From positions 1-33,819 of the forward strand of contig JAFVVN010000012.1 in the NCBI GenBank assembly GCA_017502125.1: DNA of 33,819 nt. The letters are read 5' to 3'. The notes under the pieces were generated by a model that had not been told where the DNA came from, searched no databases, and saw only the letters and a program-made list of their open reading frames with translations. Origin of the DNA: Bacteroidales bacterium. Its GTDB lineage: Bacteria > Bacteroidota > Bacteroidia > Bacteroidales > UBA932. The position numbers and the translations under genes were made by a program. The first letter of the stretch is position 1, and each line of letters begins with the position of its first letter. Positions 25,096 to 32,979 of the stretch are shown piece by piece.

Positions 25096-26200
25096 ATGAA
25101 AATCAAGCATTTGTTGATCGGTTTGTTCGCAGTGGCGGCAACCGTAGCGTGTACGCAGGAGCAGCCTGCCGAGACGCCGAAGCTCGAAGTTGACAAGGAA
25201 GCCGTGTCATTGGCATCCACAGCAGCCGAGTCTTCTTTCAATGTGACTTCAAATCAGGCATGGGCAGCTACAGCTGACGCAGACTGGGTAACCCTTGATC
25301 CTGCAAGCGGCGAGGCTGCAACAGAGGCAGTTGCCGTGAAGGTGACCGCTGAGGACAACACCGCAAAGGAGGCAAGAACTGCAAAGGTTACAGTGAAGGC
25401 CGGTGAACTGACCAAGACCGTCACAGTGACTCAGGCAGCCGGCGAAGAGCCAGAAAAGCCTGTTGTTGAGGAAAAGACCTATATCCTCGTAGGAGAGGCC
25501 GTCGGCGGATGGAATGTTGATGAAAATGGTGTAGTCCTTACTCTTGATGGCACAACAGATGGCTACTACGTTGCAAAATCAGTGGCTGTGGCTGCCAAGA
25601 AGGGAATGCACTTCACAAAGAATAGCAGTTGGGAAGGCAATGTCAAAGGTCTCCACGGCCTTATTGCTCCTAACGAAATCGGAGAAGTAGGCGGCAACGA
25701 CATTTCTCTTACCGAGGGAGGTAACTATGATGTATATCTCACCGAGGCTCTTGACAAGTTCTATTTCATGTCCGAGGGCAAGCTCCCTTCGGAGGCGGTA
25801 GAGCATGTGGAGATTGCTGTAGTTTGGGGAGTATGCGGTGCATATGGTAACAATAATTGGGGAGAAGGTGACCTAGATGTGGTACTTGCTCAGGAAGGCG
25901 AATGGTATGTGGCAAAGAATCTTGAATTTACAGAACTTAACTTCAAGGTTCGTGGCAACAACAGCTGGGCAGATGACTTGAAGTGGGGTTGTGCAGCAAA
26001 AGGTCAGACTTGCGAGTTGAACAAGGCGATTGCTGTTTCTACTTGCACCGAATACAAGGTTGCAAATCCTGGTGAAAATGACAATCCGAATGTTTATATC
26101 GGTGGCGCAGGTACTTATGACATATATTTCAGCCCTGATAAAAAGGAAGTTTGGGTCATGACTCCAGGCTATAAGCCAGGCGACGAGGTGCCGGGACCTG
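25096..26200 (+). repeat. duplicated 5' half of the mosaic lipoproteins, copy 1
   Basis: It matches 27831-28945. By eye, the first 348 bases differ at about 8 positions, nearly all synonymous, and the first 110 bases are identical. Further along there are diverged stretches mixed with blocks of perfect identity, for example around 25730-25790. The similarity begins at the ATG; the upstream regions are unrelated. Confidence 0.85.
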
Positions 26201-27642
26201 CACCAGCTGATTACGACATCGATGGCAAGCAGTGGTTGTTTACATGGGAGGTACTGTATGGAGCATCAAGTGTAATTGATCTTGGTGTAACTCAGCCAGG
26301 TGTGGCAATCATTGCTTATGATATGGGAGCGATTGATCCTACTCTTGCCGGTATCATATATCCTTATATTACGTCCTCTTATACCATCACCAAGACTGAC
26401 GGTACTTCAGGTGTCATTACTTTGTCAGCAGAAGGACAATCAGTTGAAATCACTTATTCTAAGGCGACAGACAATACTGTACATCTCGCTTGTCCGACTC
26501 TTTTTGGTGAGATAGATTGTACTCTCGCAACTTCTCCAGTTCAGATCTACATAGAACAACCTAGCGTTAGTCTTCCTGACGGCGAGTATTGGATCATCGC
26601 TAACGGTAAGGTAGCAACTCCTTTGACATCTAATTATGGATATCTTAAGGTGGTCGATGCCGTGAACGGAAAGAGCACAGCTGCAAACGCATTCAAGTTC
26701 ACTCAGGTGGAAGCTGGTCTCTATACAATCCAGGACAGCAACGGTAAGTACTACTATCAGACAGGCACATATGACAGCTTCAATGTTGCTGATACTGATG
26801 GTGAGACTGATGAGTATCTGTGGGAGGTGGTAGAATACGCTGAAGGACAGTATGTGATCCAGAATGTAAAGATGGCTAAGGCTATCCAGTATGATACCCA
26901 GTACAATTCATATGGTTCATATGAAGATTTGAGAGGAGTCCTCCCTAACCTTGTTCTTGCAGAAGATCCTATCGCTGAGCCTGAGCCAGAACCAGGTGTT
27001 CTTGCTGAGTGGCTTTTCAGTGCTGATGCAATGGCTGCTTATGTAGATTCTTTCGGTGGAACAGATGGAGTGCTTGACAAGACTGCCGGTGACGGCGGAA
27101 AATATGTTGCTGCAAATAAGGCAGGAACAGGAAAGATTTCTTATGTTCAGGTGGATAAGACAGAGGTGGATGTTGATGGAAAAGCGGAGAGAATCGTAGG
27201 TAGCACAGGTCATCCATACGTAATAGGTATATGGTCAGGTGACTACTGGCTCTTTGAGGCAACGGCTGCAACTGAGTGCCAAGCAGGTACTAAGGTGAAT
27301 ATCAGCTACATCACCAGAACGTCAGGCACTGGACATAAGTATTGGAGACTTGAGTATCTCGATGGTTCTGAGTGGAAGGCAGCAATGACTACAGAAAAGA
27401 AGACTGTCAATGAGAAGGAGATCGAGTATAACATTGCAATGAATAAAGATGGAAAAACTAACGTGGAGGTTGATGCTACAGTTACTCTTTCTTCTGCAAC
27501 AAAGGATGTCAAGTTCCGTATGCTTGCTGTCGGCGATGTCGTTAAATCAAGCGATGAATCACTGGTTACAAAACCTAACGGAGGTACTTGCCGTATTGCA
27601 GGTGCGGAAGGTACAAGCCCTGTAATCAAGGTTGTAGAGTAA
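25096..27642 (+). CDS. mosaic surface lipoprotein A with SusE/SusF-like and YYYQ modules
   Basis: An 848-residue lipoprotein (lipid cysteine 19 in ATVAC). Modules: BACON-like (about 30-113: NVTSNQAWAATADADWVTLDPASG), two SusE/SusF-like beta sandwiches (about 125-235 and 236-360: GAYGNNNWGEGD, GEWYVAKN, FKVRGNNSWADDLKWG, GAGTYDIYFSPDKKEVWVM), a lipocalin-like stretch (about 372-490), one YYYQ-GTY module (about 493-622), and a C-terminal jelly-roll-like domain (about 635-848). The family resemblance suggests glycan binding at the cell surface. It has its own promoter and terminator. Its first 1.1 kb is nearly a copy of the next gene (27831), while the remainder is unrelated to it. No catalytic residues are recognised. 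Confidence 0.75.
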   Translation: MKIKHLLIGLFAVAATVACTQEQPAETPKLEVDKEAVSLASTAAESSFNVTSNQAWAATADADWVTLDPASGEAATEAVAVKVTAEDNTAKEARTAKVTVKAGELTKTVTVTQAAGEEPEKPVVEEKTYILVGEAVGGWNVDENGVVLTLDGTTDGYYVAKSVAVAAKKGMHFTKNSSWEGNVKGLHGLIAPNEIGEVGGNDISLTEGGNYDVYLTEALDKFYFMSEGKLPSEAVEHVEIAVVWGVCGAYGNNNWGEGDLDVVLAQEGEWYVAKNLEFTELNFKVRGNNSWADDLKWGCAAKGQTCELNKAIAVSTCTEYKVANPGENDNPNVYIGGAGTYDIYFSPDKKEVWVMTPGYKPGDEVPGPAPADYDIDGKQWLFTWEVLYGASSVIDLGVTQPGVAIIAYDMGAIDPTLAGIIYPYITSSYTITKTDGTSGVITLSAEGQSVEITYSKATDNTVHLACPTLFGEIDCTLATSPVQIYIEQPSVSLPDGEYWIIANGKVATPLTSNYGYLKVVDAVNGKSTAANAFKFTQVEAGLYTIQDSNGKYYYQTGTYDSFNVADTDGETDEYLWEVVEYAEGQYVIQNVKMAKAIQYDTQYNSYGSYEDLRGVLPNLVLAEDPIAEPEPEPGVLAEWLFSADAMAAYVDSFGGTDGVLDKTAGDGGKYVAANKAGTGKISYVQVDKTEVDVDGKAERIVGSTGHPYVIGIWSGDYWLFEATAATECQAGTKVNISYITRTSGTGHKYWRLEYLDGSEWKAAMTTEKKTVNEKEIEYNIAMNKDGKTNVEVDATVTLSSATKDVKFRMLAVGDVVKSSDESLVTKPNGGTCRIAGAEGTSPVIKVVE
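26574..26960 (+). repeat. YYYQ-GTY module, copy 3
   Basis: Encodes GEYWIIANGKVATPL, NYGYLKVVDA, YTIQDSNGKYYYQTGTYDSFN, LWEVVEYAEGQYVIQN, IQYDTQYNSYGSY and LPNLVL, aligning end to end with the two copies in the 13563 gene 11 kb away. Here it is followed by another domain instead of the protein end. Confidence 0.62.
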
Positions 27643-27665
27643 TCCGACTCTTAAATAAACGTCTT

Positions 27666-27705
27666 TCCGGCGGCCATGGTTCCCACCAAGGTCGCCGGAT
27701 TTTTT
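27666..27705 (+). terminator. terminator after mosaic lipoprotein A
   Basis: A 10-base stem (tccggcggcc 27666-27675 with ggtcgccgga 27690-27699, one G-T pair), a 14-base loop and a run of T (27700-27705). Confidence 0.88.
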
Positions 27706-27741
27706 GGTTCAGGTGGGTTTGAACCATAAAATGCGCGTGAT

Positions 27742-27774
27742 GTTGGATTTTTAAATCTTATTTTTTTAAATTTG
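27742..27774 (+). promoter_or_regulatory. promoter of the second mosaic lipoprotein
   Basis: GTTG (27742-27745), 21 bases, TAAATTTG (27767-27774). The leader to ATG 27831 would be about 50 bases and has no similarity to the leader of the paralogue. Confidence 0.7.
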
Positions 27775-27830
27775 TGGAGATTAACACATAGTTGAATCAT
27801 TGTCAAACTAAAACCACAAATAAAATCATT

Positions 27831-28945
27831 ATGAAAATCAAGCATTTGTTGATCGGTTTGTTCGCAGTGGCGGCAACCGTAGCGTGTACGCAGGAGCAGC
27901 CTGCCGAGACGCCGAAGCTCGAAGTTGACAAGGAAGCCGTATCATTGGCAGCCACAGCAGCTGAGTCTTCATTCAATGTGACTTCAAATCAGGCCTGGGC
28001 AGCTACAGCTGACGCAGACTGGGTAACTCTTGACCCTGCAAGCGGCGAGGCTGCAACAGAGGCAGTTGCCGTGAAGGTGACCGCTGAGGACAACACCGCA
28101 AAGGAGGCAAGAACCGCAAAGGTTACAGTGAAGGCCGGTGAACTGACCAAGACCGTCACAGTGACTCAGGCAGCCGCAGGCGAGGAGCCAGAGCCAGAAA
28201 AACCTGTTGTTGAGGAAAAGACCTATATCCTCGTGGGAGATGCCGTCGGCGGATGGAATGTTGATGAAAACGGCGTAGTCCTTACACTCGATGGTACAAC
28301 TGATGGTTACTATGTGGCAAAAGCCGTAGAGGTGACTGGACAGAAGGGAATGCACTTCACAAAGAACAGCTCATGGGAAGGCAATGTCAAAGGAAAGCAT
28401 GGTCTTATCGCTCCGAATGAAATTGGCGAGGTAGGAGGCAATGACATCTCCCTCACTGAAAGCGGCACATATGATGTATATCTCACCGAGGCTCTTGACA
28501 AGTTCTATTTCATGTCCGAGGGCAAGCTCCCTTCTGAGGCGGTAGAGCATGTGGAGATAGCTGTAGCTTGGGGAGTATGCGGTGCATATGGCAACAATAA
28601 TTGGGGAGAAGGTGACCTAGATGTGGTACTCGCTCAGGAAGGCGAATGGTATGTGGCAAAGAATATTGAGTTCACAGAGGTCAGCTTCAAGGTTCGTGGA
28701 AACAATAGCTGGGCAGATGACCTTAAGTGGGGTCGTGAGGCAGAAGATACAAAGTGCGCTCTTAATGTGGCTATTCCAGTTTCGACATGCACAGACTATA
28801 AGGAAGCAAACACAGGCGCTACTGACAATCCTGGAATCTACATCGGTGGTGCAGGAACTTATGATGTATATTTCAGCCCTGATAAAAAGGAAGTTTGGGT
28901 CATGACTCCAGGTTATAAGCCAGGTGATGATGTGCCTGAGCCTGA
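27831..28945 (+). repeat. duplicated 5' half of the mosaic lipoproteins, copy 2
   Basis: Partner of 25096-26200. The match ends at the YKPGD linker after the second SusE/SusF-like module, beyond which the two proteins are unrelated. A small insertion of a few codons lies in the linker after the BACON-like domain (EEPEPEKP versus EEPEKP). Confidence 0.85.
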
Positions 28946-30593
28946 TCCAGTTGATGTGACTTATACCTTGACAGGAACAGTTGAAGGTCATTACTGGGAC
29001 AATAACGCTGCTGCGGGTCTTATGACTCTGGAAGGCGACTATTATGTTGTGAAGAACATCAGCCTTCTCCTTGATTCTACAATGCAGCCTGACGGAACTA
29101 ACCCGGCTGATTATGTGAAGTTCAAGATATGTGAAACCGGAACATGGAATGCGTATGGCGTAGCTGCTGAGAATGCAGACGTCAAGTATGCTCCTAATAC
29201 TGAGATTCCTGTAGTGTCAGGAGGTTCTGATATTTTTGTTGACGGTGCCGGCAAATATGACGTATATTTCGACAAGACGAACGGAAAGCTATGGGTTATG
29301 GCAGCTGGTTACAAGCCTGGCGACGAGGTGCCGGTTCCTGGTCCATCATATAACATCATATCTTCTACAGAGGTTACAGAATGGGGAGTGGATGCTTTTG
29401 CAGCGCTTTTCACACAGTACGGGTCAGCTGAAGTGACCGAGGATTTCATCTGTGAAGACCTTTACTTCTTCGCTGGTGGCGGAAAGTTCAAATTCGGTGA
29501 GAATAAAAATGCCGCAGGTGAGAAGGTTGCTCGTTTCCAGTTCGGTGGATCGGGTAATTATGAGAAGAACAAGCAGATCGTTAAGTTCTTTGTTCCTGGA
29601 CCTGGAACTCTCAAGGTGGAAGCTATCAGCTCCGGTGACACAGAAAGACCATTGATGGTTGCCATCGACGGTACACCTACAGTTGAGACTGGATATAGTC
29701 TTCCAGTCAAGGCAGAGACTCCTATCGTAGTTGAGGTGGACTGCTCAACAGCAACCAGCGGCTCTGAAATTGCTCTTTGGAGCGGAGACTCAGGAATCAA
29801 TGTCTTCTCTGTGAAGTGGATTCCTGCAGGTGTTACTGAAACAGAACCAGCTCCAGAACCAGCTCCTGTTACAACTGAGACAACTATTTGGGAAGGTACG
29901 CATAACACAGGTAATTGGAGTGGTCTTGAGGAACTTTCATGGGGCAGATATGACTGGTCTACAGTTACAGCAGGTCAGAGACTCAAAGTATATGTAACAC
30001 CAAATGATCCTACTTCTGACTGGTGGTGCCTCAGCTTGCGTTCGGCAGGCACAAATTGGCCGACACTGGTAGGTGCAAAAGGTCAGTATGACAAGGCTAC
30101 ATATTCTGTGACCATTCCATTGACTCAGGAAACCATCGATGATCTCCTCGCAAATAATGGCCTTGTTCTTACAGGATCTGAGACAACTATCAATAAAGTG
30201 ACTATTCTCCCAGCCGATGCTGAGAATGTGATCTGGGCAGGTGAGATGGAGTCCAACGGTTATTCTAACTGCACAATCGGAACTGTCAACGACCTTGCAA
30301 ACAATGGAGCAGCTGTGGGTGACAAATTCAGAATCTATGTGGAAGGTGGAGAAGGATGGTCGTTCATGATTACTGATGGACAGTGGAATAAGTGGTTTGC
30401 AACAGCTTCAGACGGAAGCCAGGAGGGACTTTATGGAAAGGGATTCGACTCATATAACACAGACCTTAGCAAAGGTTATATCGAATTCGAAATCACCGAA
30501 GCAATGGCTGCAGCATATGCAGGATATGGTTGGGGAAATCTTGTCATTCTTCAAGGTAATGCTGTCAAGTTCACTAAGATCAGCCTTCTTTAA
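27831..30593 (+). CDS. mosaic surface lipoprotein B with three SusE/SusF-like modules
   Basis: A 920-residue lipoprotein; ATG 27831 gives the same signal peptide as its neighbour, while the upstream in-frame TTG (27792) is rejected. Modules: BACON-like (about 30-113), SusE/SusF-like modules at about 128-238, 239-362 and 374-500 (the third, VEGHYWDNNAAAG...GKYDVYFDKTNGKLWVM, is absent from the paralogue), a carbohydrate-binding-like sandwich (about 507-665: ISSTEVTEWGVDAF...FFVPGPGTLKVEA), and two jelly-roll-like domains (about 680-795 and 798-920: IWEGTHNTGNWSG, IWAGEMESNGYSN). PGDEVP-P linkers join modules. No enzyme motif is seen. Glycan binding at the surface is the best inference. It has its own promoter and terminator. 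Confidence 0.75.
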   Translation: MKIKHLLIGLFAVAATVACTQEQPAETPKLEVDKEAVSLAATAAESSFNVTSNQAWAATADADWVTLDPASGEAATEAVAVKVTAEDNTAKEARTAKVTVKAGELTKTVTVTQAAAGEEPEPEKPVVEEKTYILVGDAVGGWNVDENGVVLTLDGTTDGYYVAKAVEVTGQKGMHFTKNSSWEGNVKGKHGLIAPNEIGEVGGNDISLTESGTYDVYLTEALDKFYFMSEGKLPSEAVEHVEIAVAWGVCGAYGNNNWGEGDLDVVLAQEGEWYVAKNIEFTEVSFKVRGNNSWADDLKWGREAEDTKCALNVAIPVSTCTDYKEANTGATDNPGIYIGGAGTYDVYFSPDKKEVWVMTPGYKPGDDVPEPDPVDVTYTLTGTVEGHYWDNNAAAGLMTLEGDYYVVKNISLLLDSTMQPDGTNPADYVKFKICETGTWNAYGVAAENADVKYAPNTEIPVVSGGSDIFVDGAGKYDVYFDKTNGKLWVMAAGYKPGDEVPVPGPSYNIISSTEVTEWGVDAFAALFTQYGSAEVTEDFICEDLYFFAGGGKFKFGENKNAAGEKVARFQFGGSGNYEKNKQIVKFFVPGPGTLKVEAISSGDTERPLMVAIDGTPTVETGYSLPVKAETPIVVEVDCSTATSGSEIALWSGDSGINVFSVKWIPAGVTETEPAPEPAPVTTETTIWEGTHNTGNWSGLEELSWGRYDWSTVTAGQRLKVYVTPNDPTSDWWCLSLRSAGTNWPTLVGAKGQYDKATYSVTIPLTQETIDDLLANNGLVLTGSETTINKVTILPADAENVIWAGEMESNGYSNCTIGTVNDLANNGAAVGDKFRIYVEGGEGWSFMITDGQWNKWFATASDGSQEGLYGKGFDSYNTDLSKGYIEFEITEAMAAAYAGYGWGNLVILQGNAVKFTKISLL

Positions 30594-30624
30594 CAGATTA
30601 ATCTGACAATAGTCTGATTGGAAT

Positions 30625-30659
30625 AGAGCTCGGTACTGCACCGGGCTCTTTCCTTTTTG
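30625..30659 (+). terminator. terminator after mosaic lipoprotein B
   Basis: A 9-base stem (30625-30633 with 30641-30649, one G-T pair, core gagctcgg/ccgggctc), a 7-base loop, then tttcctttttg. Confidence 0.82.
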
Positions 30660-30660
30660 T

Positions 30661-30678
30661 GGCGACCTCTTTTTTTTG
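30661..30678 (+). repeat. half-copy of another terminator
   Basis: ggcgacctct followed by a T-run matches the right arm and T-tract of the terminator at 15443-15472, but the left arm is missing, so it cannot form that hairpin. It lies directly after an intact terminator. Confidence 0.5.
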
Positions 30679-30686
30679 TCATAATC

Positions 30687-30717
30687 GCTGGACTTCTCGG
30701 AGAAATTATTATTTTTG
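30687..30717 (+). promoter_or_regulatory. promoter of the OB-fold lipoprotein
   Basis: TATTTTTG (30710-30717) matches TAnnTTTG; the -33 position holds only GCTG (30687-30690), 19 bases upstream. The leader to ATG 30779 would be about 60 bases. Confidence 0.5.
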
Positions 30718-30778
30718 TAAGTTACCCTAAGTTGGGGGATTTTATGACTAAAAGATACAAATGAATAATAAAAGGATT

Positions 30779-32911
30779 ATGAAGTTAAGACATTTTTTTG
30801 CTTTTGCTATGGCATCTGTCATGGCATTGGCGGCGTGTGAAGAGATCGTTAATCTCGGCATGCCGAGTGTTACCATCAGTACAAGCGAGGTGACATTGGC
30901 GAAGGAAGGTGGAGATGCCACGATAAAGCTGGTGGCGACACGCGACTGGACCGTGAAAATTGATGACGAGGCGGCAGCTTGGCTCGTTGTTGATCCGGCT
31001 TCGGGAATAGCTTCCTCTCTGGAGCAGGAAGTGACAGTCACGGCTCTGGCCAACGACGGATATGACCGTGAGGCATCTGTGGGATTCACCATCGGAATGC
31101 AGACCAAGTATCTGACAGTGAAGCAGGAAGGCTCTCAGGGATCGGCTGAAGCCCTTGTCATGTATTCTAATGATTTTGACAAGACCAAGGCAGAGAAGGG
31201 TGGCAGCGGATGGTCTACCTATCTCGATTCGTTCGACGGCTGGATGAATGCCACAGGAACCGGTCTGGAGTCCGTTACATATGGTTTTGACAGAATGACA
31301 GCCCGTACAAACAGCGGCAACGGTTCTGCAGGTTCATATTCAGATTATGTTGAGCTGGGAGCATCCGGAATGAACTACCTCTGGTTCGGATCGGGAGCGC
31401 CATACTTTGCGGTGAAGAACATCGCTCTTCCTGAGGGCAAGACTGATTTCACCCTCTCTTTCGGAACAGAAAGATATCTCTACCAGGCAGATGATAACAC
31501 ATTCAGCTGGGATGAGTTCAAGGTGTATGTCAGCGTGGACGGAAACAAGTGGGTGAAGCCTGCATTCGAGTTCGCTGGAGGAAAGCTTCCGAATGGAAGA
31601 TGGGATCTGGCTTCGACTACCTTCACCGTTCCTGCTGGTACAGCATCCCTCAGTGTGTATTTCGCTTCCTCGCTTGCTTCGGCATATGCGATAGACGACG
31701 TCAGACTGGTTCTGGCAGATGCCGCAGGCACCGTGCTTGACTTCGCAAACGGTGAAGAGTTCCAGGTGGGCGACAGCACTACCGGTGGTGGAAATACCGG
31801 AGGAGATGATGTAGTTCCTGAATCAAAGGGCAAGAAGACAGTTGCTGAATTCATCGAGGCTGCCGACAAGGAAAACTACTATGAACTGACAGGAACTGTC
31901 TCAGGTTTCAACGCTACATATTGCAGTTTTGATCTCACTGATGACTCGGGCAAAATATATGTTTATTCTGTTCTCGATGCAAGCAAGGCTGCGTGGACAA
32001 GCAAGATTTCGAATGGCGGTACCATCACCATCTATGCACTCTATGATTACTATGAGAAAAACTCACAGCATGAAGTGGTGAAGGCTCATATTGTCAACTT
32101 TACTGCTGGAACTGTCGAGAGACCGACCGATATTACTGATGTGACGGTCGAGGAGTTCTTGAAGAAGGAGGTGGATGATACCTGGTACAGACTTTCCGGC
32201 ACGGTAAGCGGCACGTTGAATACGACATATGGAAACTTCGATCTTACAGATGAAACAGGAAGCGTATATGTATATGGAATAGATAACTGGAGTTCATACT
32301 CGGCAAAGTTTGCGGTAGGTGACAAGGTGACAATTGTAGGACACAGATATATCTATACCAATCCTAATGACGGCAGCGTAAAGGATGAGGTAATGGATGC
32401 ATATATCGAGTCCTGGACAGCCGGTGAGGGAAATACCGGAAGTGGTGGCGGCAACGGTGGAGAACTTGACCCGGATGCAGCATGGTCGTATCTTTTCGCA
32501 AAGAGTGATCTGGGTGATTCATATTCTGCTCCAGTGACCAAGACCCTGAATGGTGCTGAGTGGTCATTTGCTATGACAGGTTCCACATACTTGGGATGGG
32601 ACAGCAACAATGGCCGTGGTCTCCAGATGGGTAAGAGCAAGGAACCGGCATCAGAGGTGACGCTTTCGACTTCCGGTATCTCTGGAAACATCAAGAAGAT
32701 AGTTGTAAATACAGCAGGTGCTTCCGGTACTGATGCGGAGCTGGTAGTGAAGGTTGGAGAGACAGCCTTGGGTTCGCCTGTCAAGACTACAACAACAGCC
32801 ACTGATTATACCTTTGAAGCTGAGACTGCCGTTTCAGGTGCAGTTGAACTGAAGTGGACACTGACAACGGCGGCTGTATATATTAAAAGCATATCCGTAT
32901 ATACTGAATAA
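30779..32911 (+). CDS. modular lipoprotein with BACON-like and two OB-fold-like modules
   Basis: A 710-residue lipoprotein; ATG 30779 (MKLRHFFAF) matches the starts of its relatives better than ATG 30761. The lipobox is ALAAC, followed by EE. Modules: BACON-like (about 27-112: DWTVKIDDEAAAWLVVDPASG), a jelly-roll-like domain of about 185 residues (YSNDFDKTKAEKGGSGW ... SAYAIDDVRLVL), two OB-fold-like repeats (about 350-440 and 450-548: YELTGTVSG, YCSFDLTDDSGKIYVYS; YRLSGTVSG, YGNFDLTDETGSVYVYG, KFAVGDKVTIVG), a Gly-rich linker and a C-terminal beta domain (about 565-710). The OB modules resemble that of the 13563 protein and DUF5689-type modules. The next gene encodes a lipoprotein nuclease, so nucleic-acid binding is possible but unproven. 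Confidence 0.72.
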   Translation: MKLRHFFAFAMASVMALAACEEIVNLGMPSVTISTSEVTLAKEGGDATIKLVATRDWTVKIDDEAAAWLVVDPASGIASSLEQEVTVTALANDGYDREASVGFTIGMQTKYLTVKQEGSQGSAEALVMYSNDFDKTKAEKGGSGWSTYLDSFDGWMNATGTGLESVTYGFDRMTARTNSGNGSAGSYSDYVELGASGMNYLWFGSGAPYFAVKNIALPEGKTDFTLSFGTERYLYQADDNTFSWDEFKVYVSVDGNKWVKPAFEFAGGKLPNGRWDLASTTFTVPAGTASLSVYFASSLASAYAIDDVRLVLADAAGTVLDFANGEEFQVGDSTTGGGNTGGDDVVPESKGKKTVAEFIEAADKENYYELTGTVSGFNATYCSFDLTDDSGKIYVYSVLDASKAAWTSKISNGGTITIYALYDYYEKNSQHEVVKAHIVNFTAGTVERPTDITDVTVEEFLKKEVDDTWYRLSGTVSGTLNTTYGNFDLTDETGSVYVYGIDNWSSYSAKFAVGDKVTIVGHRYIYTNPNDGSVKDEVMDAYIESWTAGEGNTGSGGGNGGELDPDAAWSYLFAKSDLGDSYSAPVTKTLNGAEWSFAMTGSTYLGWDSNNGRGLQMGKSKEPASEVTLSTSGISGNIKKIVVNTAGASGTDAELVVKVGETALGSPVKTTTTATDYTFEAETAVSGAVELKWTLTTAAVYIKSISVYTE

Positions 32912-32933
32912 TCAGCAGATTATCTAATCATCA

Positions 32934-32963
32934 AAAGGGACTGACCAGGAGGTCAGGCCCTTT
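32934..32963 (+). terminator. hairpin between the OB-fold lipoprotein and the nuclease gene
   Basis: A 13-base stem with one mismatch (aaagggactgacc 32934-32946, ggtcaggcccttt 32951-32963) and a 4-base loop. Only three T residues follow, so termination may be partial. It ends 16 bases before ATG 32980, and no promoter box lies between, suggesting read-through or attenuation into the nuclease gene. Confidence 0.7.
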
Positions 32964-32979
32964 GGTAGTCTAAAAGAAG

